From: Bacillus sp. FSL K6-3431
Lineage (GTDB): Bacteria; Bacillota; Bacilli; Bacillales; Bacillaceae_C
DNA: 64,000 bases
NCBI RefSeq assembly: GCF_038002605.1
Contig: NZ_JBBOCT010000001.1
Span: forward strand, 4,836,001 to 4,900,000
Reading direction: 5' to 3'
In this document: piece by piece, positions 28,826 to 36,676 of the stretch
How the letters are laid out: every line of letters starts with the position of its first letter
Numbering within the stretch: position 1 is the stretch's first letter
Notes under the pieces: model-generated
Told to the model about the DNA's origin: nothing
Seen by the model: the letters and a program-made list of their open reading frames with translations, nothing else
Databases searched by the model: none
Position numbers and translations under genes: made by a program

Positions 28826-29782
28826 GTGCATGGGCCCAAAAATCCAGGTGGGTACATCCTGACATCGAGAAAAATGGTAGAAAGCGAGATATGGGAGAAG
28901 CCACCTATCTATTTAAAGGTTTGGATGTACCTCCTTATGAGGGCACAGTACAAACCTTACAAGAATTTAGATAGGGGACAAGTGATTGTATCTATCCCGG
29001 AGTTAATTGAAGCCTGTAGCCATAAGGTTGGTTATCGTGTTGAAAAACCCACAAAATCCCAAATGTTTAACATTTTAGAGTGGTTACGAAATGTTGACGA
29101 AGCACCAGACGAAGGATACGACAGCAAACCGATGATAGAAACGACGAAGACAACGAAGGGATTAGTCGTAACCATATGCAACTACAACGTTTATCAAGAC
29201 CCGAGCAACTACGAACAGAACGCTGAAAACGACAATGAAAACGACACGAACGATACGATGCCAAAACGACAGGCTGACACCATAAATAAGAAGGTTAATA
29301 AAGAACTAAGAACTAAAGAATTAAAAACAGTAGTAGTAGAAGAAGCTCCGCAAAATGATTTGTCAGCAGTCTTTCTTTTCTACGAACAAAACGGATTCGG
29401 CACTATTGGCAGTTACATATCAGAAAAAATCATCGCATGGTGTGACGATCTATCCGAAGAACTAGTTTTAGAATCTTTAAAGCAATCGGTTGAAAACGGC
29501 AAGAAGTTCTGGAGCTATACAGAAGCTATTTTGAAAAACTGGTTTGATAAAAAGATAACAACTGTTGAACAAGCCCATGCTGCTCAACTTGAACATAAAG
29601 AGAAAACTAGTCAATCGAAAAACTACCCAAGAAGGCGCACTGGTAGACAGGAACAGTTGCCTGAGTGGTTTGAACAAAAAGAAAATCAAAAGCCAGTCGC
29701 TGATTCAGCAGTCGATGAAGTCGATGAAGCAAGAAGAAAAAGGCTAGAAGCAATACAGCAAAAATACAAGCAGGGAGGATGA
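28826..29782 (+). CDS. DnaD-like replication initiation protein
   Basis: A 318-residue protein from the GTG at 28826, 6 nt after GAGGTG. The N-terminal winged-helix part (GGYILTSRKMVESEIWEKPPIYLKVWMYLLMRAQ) matches phage replisome organisers. The C-terminal DnaB_2/DnaD domain (LFFYEQNGFGTIGSYISEKIIAWCDDL, FWSYTEAILKNWFDKKI) probably binds helicase-loading partners. No phage DnaC-like loader follows, so it may use host DnaC/DnaI. Confidence 0.82.
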   Translation: MHGPKNPGGYILTSRKMVESEIWEKPPIYLKVWMYLLMRAQYKPYKNLDRGQVIVSIPELIEACSHKVGYRVEKPTKSQMFNILEWLRNVDEAPDEGYDSKPMIETTKTTKGLVVTICNYNVYQDPSNYEQNAENDNENDTNDTMPKRQADTINKKVNKELRTKELKTVVVEEAPQNDLSAVFLFYEQNGFGTIGSYISEKIIAWCDDLSEELVLESLKQSVENGKKFWSYTEAILKNWFDKKITTVEQAHAAQLEHKEKTSQSKNYPRRRTGRQEQLPEWFEQKENQKPVADSAVDEVDEARRKRLEAIQQKYKQGG

Positions 29783-29787
29783 AAAAC

Positions 29788-29910
29788 ATGAGTAAAGCTG
29801 AATGGCTCGCATGGCAAAAGGAAGTTATCAGGGAAGAAGCGAGAGATGAAAAACAGGTGAAAGAATTTAGAAATATTGATACGGATAATTCGGAAAATGC
29901 TTGGTTTTGA
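29788..29910 (+). CDS. 40-residue phage protein, hypothetical
   Basis: MSKAEWLAWQKEVIREEARD begins this acidic, helical 40-residue protein. The ATG is 8 nt after GGGAGG. It stands where many phages carry a DnaC gene, but it has no ATPase motif. Confidence 0.5.
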   Translation: MSKAEWLAWQKEVIREEARDEKQVKEFRNIDTDNSENAWF

Positions 29911-29924
29911 AAGGGGAGATTGTT

Positions 29925-30347
29925 GTGAGGGAGATAAAGTTTAGAGTATTTGATAGATGTCATAAATCAATGCACATTGTAGGGACGGATAGTCACGATA
30001 ACCTTAGTTGTTTTGATGGGGTGGTTCAATATTACAATTTGCAAAACGGCGAAGGTAGTGGAGAACACGGAGACTACACTTTGATGCAATACACCGGATT
30101 AAAAGACAAGAACGGAAAAGAAATATTCGAAGGTGACATTTTATCCACCGAGGATGGAAGTTTTGAAGGTACAACATGCGGGATTGTAGAGGAGCATAAA
30201 GGGATGTTCGTTAGCTTTTACGGACAAGGTTTCCTTGGTAGAGATCGTTACGATGAGCTTTATGAAATTTCCAAAGAACGTGAAATCATCGGCAACATTT
30301 ACGAAAACAAGGACTTGTTGGAGCAAGATAATGAGCGCTCTAGTTAG
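29925..30347 (+). CDS. YopX-family phage protein
   Basis: A 140-residue protein from the GTG at 29925, 6 nt after AAGGGGAG. The family pattern is plain: REIKFRVFDRCHKSM, LMQYTGLKDKNGKEIFEGDIL, and a final NIYENKDLL. YopX proteins are common in Bacillus and Listeria phages; their role is unknown. Confidence 0.85.
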   Translation: MREIKFRVFDRCHKSMHIVGTDSHDNLSCFDGVVQYYNLQNGEGSGEHGDYTLMQYTGLKDKNGKEIFEGDILSTEDGSFEGTTCGIVEEHKGMFVSFYGQGFLGRDRYDELYEISKEREIIGNIYENKDLLEQDNERSS

Positions 30348-30600
30348 TAAATACGCCCAACCTTACATCGTATGTGAAAATTTCGATTTCGTCTGGCAGG
30401 AAGAACAAGTCTTTGACTTCGAATGTCAATGGCACGAAGGCAAAACACTAAAAGAAATGGCTAAATACTTCAAGCGAACACCAGAAGATGTCCTGCTACT
30501 TGCACTGGATCGGGCTAAACTCGGAGCAATTAAAAAACGGAAAGGCGGTCTTATCGGTGAATATTCAAGAAATAAAAACGAAAAGGTTAATAATTCTTGA
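30331..30600 (+). CDS. Small helical protein with HTH-like segment
   Basis: An 89-residue protein from the ATG at 30331, which overlaps the YopX gene end. KTLKEMAKYFKRTPEDVLLLALDRA looks like a helix-turn-helix and the tail is basic. Possibly DNA-binding; no family assigned. Confidence 0.6.
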   Translation: MSALVSKYAQPYIVCENFDFVWQEEQVFDFECQWHEGKTLKEMAKYFKRTPEDVLLLALDRAKLGAIKKRKGGLIGEYSRNKNEKVNNS

Positions 30601-30937
30601 TGAAATACACGATTTGAAATGTCAGCTACCAGAAAATAATCGGACTGTATGCGGTTGTCCTAATTGTACTCGTATAAAGTCACTGGGTCGTGACTACGAA
30701 GCGCTAACGGTGTTAGCAAGGAAAAAAGATAGGTATCTAGTAAATAAGTGCACAAACGCCATTCTGGCAAAAGGATATGAAGCAGATCATAGGGATATCG
30801 AATACCTGTTAGTCAAGGAAAAAATGACGATGCAGGAAATAGCAGATGCGCTTGACATAGCAGAATCGACTGTGTGGAGGAAATGTAAGAAATGGGGATT
30901 AAATCGGGAGTACGTGAAGGAACAGAAAATAGGATGA
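30557..30937 (+). CDS. Zinc-knuckle/HTH phage regulator
   Basis: A 126-residue protein from a GTG at 30557 (AAAGGCGG lies 10 nt upstream). A CGCPNC knuckle near residue 32 is followed by a C-terminal helix-turn-helix (MTMQEIADALDIAESTVWRKCKKWGLNRE). Probably DNA-binding. It overlaps both neighbours in the compact early operon. Confidence 0.6.
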   Translation: MNIQEIKTKRLIILDEIHDLKCQLPENNRTVCGCPNCTRIKSLGRDYEALTVLARKKDRYLVNKCTNAILAKGYEADHRDIEYLLVKEKMTMQEIADALDIAESTVWRKCKKWGLNREYVKEQKIG

Positions 30938-31071
30938 ACGTTGCAATAGCAAACTTATCTCAGCTTATGTTTCTTGCGAGGTTTACTGAATTGAGAAAGG
31001 CAGCGCTTGACGAGTTCGACAAAAGAATTGAGGGTGATTCTAATGGTCGTAGGGGATTGGGTGACGTATAG
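30934..31071 (+). CDS. 45-residue phage protein, hypothetical
   Basis: It starts in an ATGA overlap with the preceding gene and reads MNVAIANLSQLMFLARFTEL at its N-terminus, an amphipathic helix followed by charged residues. It overlaps the next gene by 29 bp, so either this or a later start may be the real arrangement. Confidence 0.4.
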   Translation: MNVAIANLSQLMFLARFTELRKAALDEFDKRIEGDSNGRRGLGDV

Positions 31072-31279
31072 AGGTGAGATTGGCTGGGTTGAATACGAAG
31101 GCAAGGAAACGGGTAGATTGGGAGTTTACTTGCCTAATAGACGCACCAAGATAATATTCGTTCATAGTTTTGAGCTGAGAGAGCTTCCAACAGATATTAG
31201 TGATTTAAGGGATAGCGTGATGATTGATTTGGCGTTAGATACATGGGACAAAGAATGGTTTATGGAAGTCACTGGATAG
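31043..31279 (+). CDS. IDEAL-domain phage protein
   Basis: A 78-residue protein from the ATG at 31043 after GAGGGTG. The N-terminal half is a small beta domain (VGDWVTYRGEIGWVEYEGKE). The C-terminal IDLALDTWDKEWFMEVTG fits the IDEAL domain seen in Bacillus and phage proteins. Function unknown. Confidence 0.65.
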   Translation: MVVGDWVTYRGEIGWVEYEGKETGRLGVYLPNRRTKIIFVHSFELRELPTDISDLRDSVMIDLALDTWDKEWFMEVTG

Positions 31280-31307
31280 GCAGAAATTGTGAAGGAGTGA
31301 AACTTAT

Positions 31308-31559
31308 ATGACTGAGTTGCAATTGTACAAATTTATTATTGAAAATGAATTAGAAATTAGTTGGTTTGGTGATGAGTATTTGAATCTATGGCTTGACGGT
31401 TTTGAAATTAAAAAGTTTGCAGACCTATTGGACCGTTGTGATGCGGACGATGGGGGCATTGATTGTAAACTTCAAAATGGCGGAACAGTTGTGTTGAATT
31501 TGTTAGATATATGCAAGGAATACGACATTGATCCTGAAAATATTCTAGCGAAAGATTAA
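31308..31559 (+). CDS. Acidic phage protein, hypothetical
   Basis: An 83-residue, strongly acidic protein (ISWFGDEYLNLWLDGFEIKKFADLL). The ATG is 8 nt after GGAGTG. No family recognised; a DNA mimic is possible from the charge alone but not supported further. Confidence 0.6.
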   Translation: MTELQLYKFIIENELEISWFGDEYLNLWLDGFEIKKFADLLDRCDADDGGIDCKLQNGGTVVLNLLDICKEYDIDPENILAKD

Positions 31560-31602
31560 CGTCATAGATCGATCATTAAAACATCACAACGGAGGTAATC
31601 CA

Positions 31603-31701
31603 ATGAATAAATGCTTAAAGTGCGAAAAGACGTTTCATAAAAAGAGAAGTAGTTTCTGCTCGCTTTGCTTCAACAGAATGATAAGGATGTGGATGGTTTG
31701 A
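31603..31701 (+). CDS. 32-residue zinc-finger peptide
   Basis: MNKCLKCEKTFHKKRSSFCS begins this peptide with two CxxC pairs (CLKC and CSLC) and a basic middle. GGAGG lies 7 nt before ATG. Its TGA overlaps the TTG start of the dUTPase gene. Confidence 0.55.
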   Translation: MNKCLKCEKTFHKKRSSFCSLCFNRMIRMWMV

Positions 31702-32327
31702 ATCTCATTAAATTGTTTGAAATGCAGAAGGTGCTCGATGATCGGATCTTGGAGAAGCACCCTGAACTTAAAAATCAGAATAATTTGGATTGGAAAATCT
31801 TAGCCTTGCAGGTTGAACTTGGTGAATGTGCGAATGAGTGGCGTGGGTTTAAGAAATGGAGTAAGGATCAGGAGCCGAGGATATTTGAACCAAATCCGGA
31901 CGATCTATGTGAGAAATGCAACGGAGACCCGACTATTAGAGAAGGTAATAAAATTATTAGTTTTTGCGATAACTGCGATGGTGTTGGAGTTCATTTTCAT
32001 AACCCACTCCTAGAAGAATACGTGGACTGTCTGCATTTTATCTTGTCGATAGGGTTGGAGTTGCAATTCGGTAACTTTACGATGATCGGGAATGCGCCAA
32101 AACCTAAAACTGTAACAGATATGTTTCTTATCACTTTTGAATCCATAAACAACTTTTATAAAGCTAGGTATTCGGGTGATGAGACGTTGACGGAGATAAA
32201 GTACACAATTGTATTTGATTGCTTTTTAACATTAGGAGAAATGCTCGGCTTCACTTGGGAGCAAATCGAACAAGCGTACATCAGCAAAAATGAAATCAAT
32301 CACGTTAGGCAATCGGAGGGATATTGA
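31698..32327 (+). CDS. Dimeric dUTPase with zinc-ribbon insertion
   Basis: All-alpha dUTP diphosphatase (dUTPase_2/MazG-like), lowering dUTP during phage DNA synthesis. Metal-binding motifs are ALQVELGECANEW and EEYVDCLHFILSIGL. The 209 residues include an insertion near 70-100 with CEKC and CDNC pairs, like a zinc ribbon. Start TTG at 31698, 8 nt after AAGGATG, in a TTGA overlap with the preceding gene. Confidence 0.82.
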   Translation: MNLIKLFEMQKVLDDRILEKHPELKNQNNLDWKILALQVELGECANEWRGFKKWSKDQEPRIFEPNPDDLCEKCNGDPTIREGNKIISFCDNCDGVGVHFHNPLLEEYVDCLHFILSIGLELQFGNFTMIGNAPKPKTVTDMFLITFESINNFYKARYSGDETLTEIKYTIVFDCFLTLGEMLGFTWEQIEQAYISKNEINHVRQSEGY

Positions 32328-32494
32328 TGACTGTCTGCAAACGATGTAACCGACCACTCAAAATAACGAAAAGCATCGATAACGGATATGGTCCTGTCTG
32401 CAAGAAAAAGCACGAGGAAGCCGAAGTAGAGTTTTTAAAACGGCAGATAACAATCGACGAAGCGTTGGATTATATGAAAAAGGTGAAAGCATGA
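32327..32494 (+). CDS. DUF6011-like zinc-binding peptide
   Basis: A 55-residue protein starting MTVCKRCNRPLKITKSIDNG and continuing YGPVCKKK: three Cys plus the S-I-x-x-G-Y-G-P-V-C pattern of small phage zinc proteins. It overlaps the dUTPase stop codon by one base and recU by 4 bp. Confidence 0.6.
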   Translation: MTVCKRCNRPLKITKSIDNGYGPVCKKKHEEAEVEFLKRQITIDEALDYMKKVKA

Positions 32495-33003
32495 GTAAAG
32501 CCTATAGCAGATCACATGCAAACCGTGGTGCAGGATTAGAGAGATTAGTAGACATGGTGAACACGCAATATCGAAATAAGGGTGTAGCAGACATCAGGAA
32601 GGTGCCTACGCCGGTACAGATCATGAAGCATCATGGGCGGACAGTGACGGGTTATACACAAAAGGGTGAGTGGGTGGATTACGTGGGAGTGCATAACGGA
32701 CGGACAATCGTGTTCGACGCCAAAGAGACATCTAATCGGACGAGCTTCCCACTCGATAATGTTTCTGACCATCAGTACGAATTACTTAAATCATGGTACG
32801 AAAAAGGTGCGCATTCATTTCTAATCGTTTCGTTTAAGAAGTTGAATGAAATATACCTTTTGTCATTCAATTTGCTAGAAGCATATTGGGAAGGCGCTAA
32901 AGAGGGTGGTAGAAAATCAATACCTTACGATGAATTTGTTACGGAGTGCGATTTAGTTAAGTCGGAAAAAGGGTACGTGCTGCATTATCTAAAAGTAATT
33001 TAA
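32491..33003 (+). CDS. recU: Holliday junction resolvase RecU
   Basis: A 170-residue junction-cutting nuclease. RecU family features are SHANRGAGLERLVDMVN at the N-terminus, WVDYVGVHNGRTIVFDAKET (catalytic Asp and Asp-x-Lys core) and FPLDNVSDHQYELLKSW. Acts with Bet in phage recombination and in resolving DNA before packaging. Coupled to the upstream gene by an ATGA overlap. Confidence 0.9.
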   Translation: MSKAYSRSHANRGAGLERLVDMVNTQYRNKGVADIRKVPTPVQIMKHHGRTVTGYTQKGEWVDYVGVHNGRTIVFDAKETSNRTSFPLDNVSDHQYELLKSWYEKGAHSFLIVSFKKLNEIYLLSFNLLEAYWEGAKEGGRKSIPYDEFVTECDLVKSEKGYVLHYLKVI

Positions 33004-33026
33004 AAAACTCAAAAGGAAGTGAGGAT

Positions 33027-33188
33027 ATGGTCACACGCTGGTCGGTCGAACGTAAAGCAAGAACTAGCGAAGGCGACATACTCCAAGTCATAGAAATTTA
33101 TGCTCCCGGAGAGAACAAGGAAGCTGTGAAACAAGAAAATAAGCAGTGGTCATATCGTAGGGAATTGATTTTGATTGGTAGGCAGTAG
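33027..33188 (+). CDS. 53-residue phage protein, hypothetical
   Basis: It starts MVTRWSVERKARTSEGDILQ and is basic, with an ATG 7 nt after GGAAGTGAG. No family recognised. Confidence 0.5.
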   Translation: MVTRWSVERKARTSEGDILQVIEIYAPGENKEAVKQENKQWSYRRELILIGRQ

Positions 33189-33220
33189 ACAGAAAAAGCG
33201 TTATAGGGAGGGTGATGGAA

Positions 33221-33412
33221 ATGGTTTATAAATGTGATTTGTGCGGAAATGAGTCTTTGTTTTATAACGGTGTTAGCGTAGAAGCAAAAAGGGTTTTTAA
33301 TCAAAAAAACGGGAAAGAATACATTCGGGAAAAGTCGAATCTGATTGATAATTACTTCCAGTCTATCCATTGTTACAAGTGTGGAAAAACAGTCAGTGAA
33401 CACTGCGATTGA
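33221..33412 (+). CDS. Small zinc-ribbon protein
   Basis: A 63-residue protein from the ATG at 33221 after AGGGAGGGTG. CDLC near the start and CYKC near the end make a four-Cys zinc site, with a basic middle. Role unknown. It is the last rightward gene before the oppositely oriented ligase. Confidence 0.6.
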   Translation: MVYKCDLCGNESLFYNGVSVEAKRVFNQKNGKEYIREKSNLIDNYFQSIHCYKCGKTVSEHCD

Positions 33413-33474
33413 GTCACAGTACGATAAAAAGGCGAAATAGATAAGACAAGAACAATTTATATGTATCTGTGGAG

Positions 33475-34299
33475 TTATGAAACCCACTCCACAAAGCTTG
33501 GTATTCTAAGCAGCCCTTTGCTAGTATAATTACGAAATTTTACAGATGCCTTCAAGTCGGGATTTAAGTAGAAAAACTTATCATTTTCGTTAATAACTAA
33601 ATCAGAGTAAACATTATATAATTCTTTTCTGTTATTAGGCGGCATGAATTCTAATAGTCCAGCATAAGTCCCGTTTTCATAGTTTAAGAGTAATCCGAAT
33701 TTATCTTTACGCAAACCAGAAATATAAACATTCTCATATTTGTAGTTAATAACTTTTAACCAATCTTTAGAGCGTTTATTGACTTGATAACCTGAATCGG
33801 CTCTTTTAAGTACAACGCCTTCAAGGTCTAGTTGCTTAACGGAGTCGAAATAAGCCATACCATTGCCGTTAGTCCAGTTAACTTTGGTGAGTAAATTGGT
33901 ATCGACTGGGATTACATTACTAAGAATTTCTTTTCTTTCTAGTAAAGGCTTATAAGACAAATTTTCGTTAGCGTAGTAAACGATATCGAATACACCATAG
34001 GTTATCTGGTGAAGAGACTTCTTCGATTTAAATCGTTGCATTACAGCTTCAAAATCGGGTTTGCCTTGATCATCTGAAACGACAATCTCGCCATCTAAGA
34101 CTGTTCCGTCTGGCAATGGTAAATCTATTAACTCAGGGAACATTGAAGTGATTTCGTTATTATGCCGGGTATATAGCCTTACTTTGTTATTAAACTTAGT
34201 CCAGATACATCTAAAACCATCAAGTTTTAACTCAGTGATCCATGAATCATCATCAAAAGGCTGATCTACTTGATGCAGCAACATTGGGGAAATAAACAT
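33475..34299 (-). CDS. ATP-dependent DNA ligase (phage type)
   Basis: A 274-residue ligase with the AMP-binding Lys in motif I ELKLDGFRC, motif III FDIVYY, motif IV LEGVVLKR and motif V KDWLKVINYKY, then a C-terminal OB fold. Similar small ligases (YoqV of SPbeta) occur in Bacillus phages. Start ATG at 34299, 7 nt after GAGGTG. It points against the early operon, so it has its own control and looks like a separate acquisition. Confidence 0.88.
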   Translation of the reverse strand: MFISPMLLHQVDQPFDDDSWITELKLDGFRCIWTKFNNKVRLYTRHNNEITSMFPELIDLPLPDGTVLDGEIVVSDDQGKPDFEAVMQRFKSKKSLHQITYGVFDIVYYANENLSYKPLLERKEILSNVIPVDTNLLTKVNWTNGNGMAYFDSVKQLDLEGVVLKRADSGYQVNKRSKDWLKVINYKYENVYISGLRKDKFGLLLNYENGTYAGLLEFMPPNNRKELYNVYSDLVINENDKFFYLNPDLKASVKFRNYTSKGLLRIPSFVEWVS

Positions 34300-34394
34300 A
34301 ATAAACACCTCTAAGTAATTTTAACACGTAGAAACGAGACACAATACAGTTTTGCCTTTGGTAAGTTATTGAAAAAAAGAAAGTAGGCAGAGGG

Positions 34395-34631
34395 ATGATA
34401 AAACCTTATCCGAACAGTAACGCCTATAAGTTAAAGCCAAAAACTAAACGCAATCCAGTCTTTCAACAAGGATTCGAGCAAGGCAGACAGGCAGGAAAAC
34501 ATGAAGCAACAGAATTCATTCATGCGTTTCTAAATGAGCGTATGGAGAGTTTAACAGAGATACCAGGTATCGGGGAAAAGACAGCGTTGAAGGTGTTTGA
34601 GCATATTCAGGAAGGGATGGGCGAGGGATGA
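34395..34631 (+). CDS. Helix-hairpin-helix phage protein
   Basis: A 78-residue basic protein with a C-terminal helix-hairpin-helix (LTEIPGIGEKTALKVFEHI), which binds DNA without sequence specificity. AGAGGG precedes ATG. It overlaps the next gene by 4 bp. Confidence 0.7.
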   Translation: MIKPYPNSNAYKLKPKTKRNPVFQQGFEQGRQAGKHEATEFIHAFLNERMESLTEIPGIGEKTALKVFEHIQEGMGEG

Positions 34632-34804
34632 GTCCAATGCAGGAGTTACTTACAATATCTAGCCAATTGCCGACAGAAGTGTTGGCAGATGTCGATAAAC
34701 GGATCGGTGATTGGTTGGCAAGTGGTGGTAAAGAAGACGATCCATATATTGAGCAACAGTTAAGATTTGCTAAAAGATTTGTGGAGGTAGAGTTTGATGG
34801 ATAA
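34628..34804 (+). CDS. DUF6877-like phage protein
   Basis: A 58-residue protein starting MSPMQELLTISSQLPTEVLA and containing DKRIGDWLASGGKEDDPYI, a conserved block in small Bacillus phage proteins. ATGA overlap at both ends. Role unknown. Confidence 0.6.
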   Translation: MSPMQELLTISSQLPTEVLADVDKRIGDWLASGGKEDDPYIEQQLRFAKRFVEVEFDG

Positions 34805-34970
34805 AACAAAACTAAATGAAAATGACCCTGCTCACCGATTATTAATTGCAACATTAGCTACTCTGGTTGACGACTTTGGATATACAGCAAGGGAAGTCTA
34901 TCAACTTGTCGAGCATAGTAAAAAAAGATTATTCTTTACCCTTCAAGAATTGGAGCGTGAACAGAAATGA
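34797..34970 (+). CDS. 57-residue phage protein, hypothetical
   Basis: Predicted helical protein starting MDKTKLNENDPAHRLLIATL. The ATG overlaps the preceding stop, with GGAGG upstream at 34782-34787. No family recognised. Confidence 0.55.
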   Translation: MDKTKLNENDPAHRLLIATLATLVDDFGYTAREVYQLVEHSKKRLFFTLQELEREQK

Positions 34971-35332
34971 TGGATAAAGAACGGTTTGAAAAAGTCATTA
35001 AGAATGCAGCTTTCCTCACTGATAACGAGGGATACATCGCAAATGTCGTTCAGTTAGATGTTGATGATTATGCTTTTCTTGCCGAAACCGCGAAAGAACA
35101 GCAGAAGGAAATAGAGATAGCAAAAGCTGAATCGGATATTAAGAAAGCCGCATGGGAAGCTCAGGGGCTTATGATTAGAAAATTACATGATGAAAATGAA
35201 CGCCTACGTGAAGCGTTGGAGTTTTATGCGGACATCGAAACATATAACACGAATGTCATTGAACAATGGGAACCGGTTATTCCGATTAACAGAGACGTCG
35301 GGGAAAGAGCACGTCAAGCACTAGCTAAATAA
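34967..35332 (+). CDS. Coiled-coil phage protein, hypothetical
   Basis: A 121-residue protein, mostly helical, with a Lys/Glu-rich coiled coil at about residues 40-90 (AKEQQKEIEIAKAESDIKKAAWEAQ). Two adjacent ATG codons (34967 and 34970) are both possible. Function unknown. Confidence 0.65.
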   Translation: MMDKERFEKVIKNAAFLTDNEGYIANVVQLDVDDYAFLAETAKEQQKEIEIAKAESDIKKAAWEAQGLMIRKLHDENERLREALEFYADIETYNTNVIEQWEPVIPINRDVGERARQALAK

Positions 35333-35345
35333 CAGGAGGGATTCC

Positions 35346-35519
35346 ATGAATGACAACATAACGAATGCAGTGATTAGCCTTCTGGATGAAAAGAAGATGT
35401 ACGTGGTGAAAAAAGGGAAGTTGATTGAGCATGATTTACCAGACTTTGGAGAAGTTAGAGTCGTTGTTATGGGCGGTAAGGTGGACAGGCTTGAAGATAC
35501 GCGGAAGAGAAAAGTTTGA
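35346..35519 (+). CDS. 57-residue phage protein, hypothetical
   Basis: It starts MNDNITNAVISLLDEKKMYV and contains VVKKGKLIEHDLPDFGEVRV, likely a small beta fold. Strong AGGAGGG before the ATG. It ends convergent with the SinI-like gene. Confidence 0.6.
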   Translation: MNDNITNAVISLLDEKKMYVVKKGKLIEHDLPDFGEVRVVVMGGKVDRLEDTRKRKV

Positions 35520-35530
35520 TAATTCGAGGC

Positions 35531-35554
35531 AAAAAAAGACCTTACTAAGGCCTT
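35531..35554 (-). terminator. Terminator of the SinI-like gene
   Basis: Read leftward, AAGGCC pairs with GGTCTT (one wobble) and a T run follows. It overlaps the last codons of the SinI-like gene. Confidence 0.65.
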
Positions 35555-35655
35555 GGGGGATCTTTAAAAAAATTACTGATTTCCTTTGCCGAGATACCGA
35601 GCTTCAATGCTTCTTGAATTAGTAAGATCCACTCTTCATCAAGTTCTTTTTGCAA
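35545..35655 (-). CDS. SinI-like antirepressor peptide
   Basis: A 36-residue peptide from a TTG at 35655, 5 nt after AGGAGG. LDEEWILLIQEALKLGISAKEIS fits the SinI dimerisation helices (compare the LDxEWxxLxxEAxxxxISxEEIRxxL pattern of SinI). In B. subtilis SinI binds and disarms SinR. This copy is leftward inside the early region with its own terminator. Target unknown: host SinR or a phage regulator. Confidence 0.7.
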   Translation of the reverse strand: MQKELDEEWILLIQEALKLGISAKEISNFFKDPPRP

Positions 35656-35876
35656 GGTTATCCTCCTAAGTTTTAGTTGTGACAATTGTACTACAACTAA
35701 TTGCTTATAGCAGAGGAATCGTTTTACAAATATCGACAATTTAATAGCCTAACCAAGAACTGGAAGGCACTGGATGACGCATAGGAGCGTTGTTTGGTGT
35801 CTTTTTTATTTACCTTTTAATGTTTGCAACTTTTGTACCTAAATAACGATAATTTTGCAACCGAGGAGATGAAGCC

Positions 35877-36056
35877 ATGAATATCCCACTGAAAGAGCAG
35901 TTGAGGGGTTGGAAGAAAGATCATGCAGAAATGAAACAGTGCAGGAAACCACAGAAGCGCAAACCAGAGGTTTTAACAGATTCAGATATAAGAAGTCTTA
36001 TGGGAGTAAATAGACCGACATACGCAAGATACAAAGGTTCATTCAGACAACGATAG
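35877..36056 (+). CDS. 59-residue basic phage protein
   Basis: It starts MNIPLKEQLRGWKKDHAEMK and ends NRPTYARYKGSFRQR, very basic. The ATG is 6 nt after GAGGAGATG. Possibly DNA-binding; no family recognised. It follows a roughly 150-bp gap and leads into the late activator gene. Confidence 0.55.
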   Translation: MNIPLKEQLRGWKKDHAEMKQCRKPQKRKPEVLTDSDIRSLMGVNRPTYARYKGSFRQR

Positions 36057-36067
36057 GAGGAGTTTTT

Positions 36068-36568
36068 ATGCCAAATTGGGCGGATAATTTAATTCATGAA
36101 TATACTCTTGGGAAAAGGCAGTTGAATAAGATGCGTGGTAATTTGGATAGAAATAATCCTTCTGATCGAGAAGATATGAAACATATTAATAGTATGGTAG
36201 ATGATATGGATTTTACGATTGAATGGCTAGAAACAGGTAGGCAGCCGGGGACGTTCAGAGGTGTCGATAAAAAGTTAGCTTATCAGAGAAAAGCGCTCGA
36301 GAGTATGGATATTATACCGGATATTACAGATCAATTGGATGATATAAATGAAAAGCAATTATACATGACTAGTGAAGAAAAGATTATTCTGTCTGATATT
36401 TTCGCATCGTTTTCATTGAGGGAAAGACAGTGTTATGTATTACATGCAGCACAAGGAATGAGTTGGACAGAAATTGCAGATGAATTAGGAGTGAGCAAAA
36501 GTACAGTCCAAACTCATATTACACGTGCAAGGAACAAGGTTGAGCAAAGAATGCGGAAGGTAGGTTAA
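36068..36568 (+). CDS. Sigma-like late transcription activator (Xpf type)
   Basis: A 166-residue protein with a C-terminal sigma region 4 domain (LSDIFASFSLRERQCYVLHAAQGMSWTEIADELGVSKSTVQTHITRAR) and a helical N-terminus without region 2. It resembles Xpf, the PBSX late-operon activator. Position at the end of the early genes, just before terminase, fits a switch to late transcription. The start follows AGGAGG. Confidence 0.82.
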   Translation: MPNWADNLIHEYTLGKRQLNKMRGNLDRNNPSDREDMKHINSMVDDMDFTIEWLETGRQPGTFRGVDKKLAYQRKALESMDIIPDITDQLDDINEKQLYMTSEEKIILSDIFASFSLRERQCYVLHAAQGMSWTEIADELGVSKSTVQTHITRARNKVEQRMRKVG

Positions 36569-36576
36569 AAATCTAT

Positions 36577-36596
36577 GTCATGCGATTGTCATGCGA
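36577..36596 (+). promoter_or_regulatory. Candidate late-operon activator site (direct repeat)
   Basis: GTCATGCGA occurs twice (36577-36585 and 36588-36596), 11 bp start to start, so both copies face the same side of the helix. It lies 9 bp after the sigma-like gene stop and before the late genes, where an activator site is expected. Confidence 0.45.
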
Positions 36597-36676
36597 AGTA
36601 CGTATTAGTGAAGGGGGATTATAGGGGGATGTTCCACGCCTTTGATCTTTCCTTCATATCAGAACGTCGTTACGTG

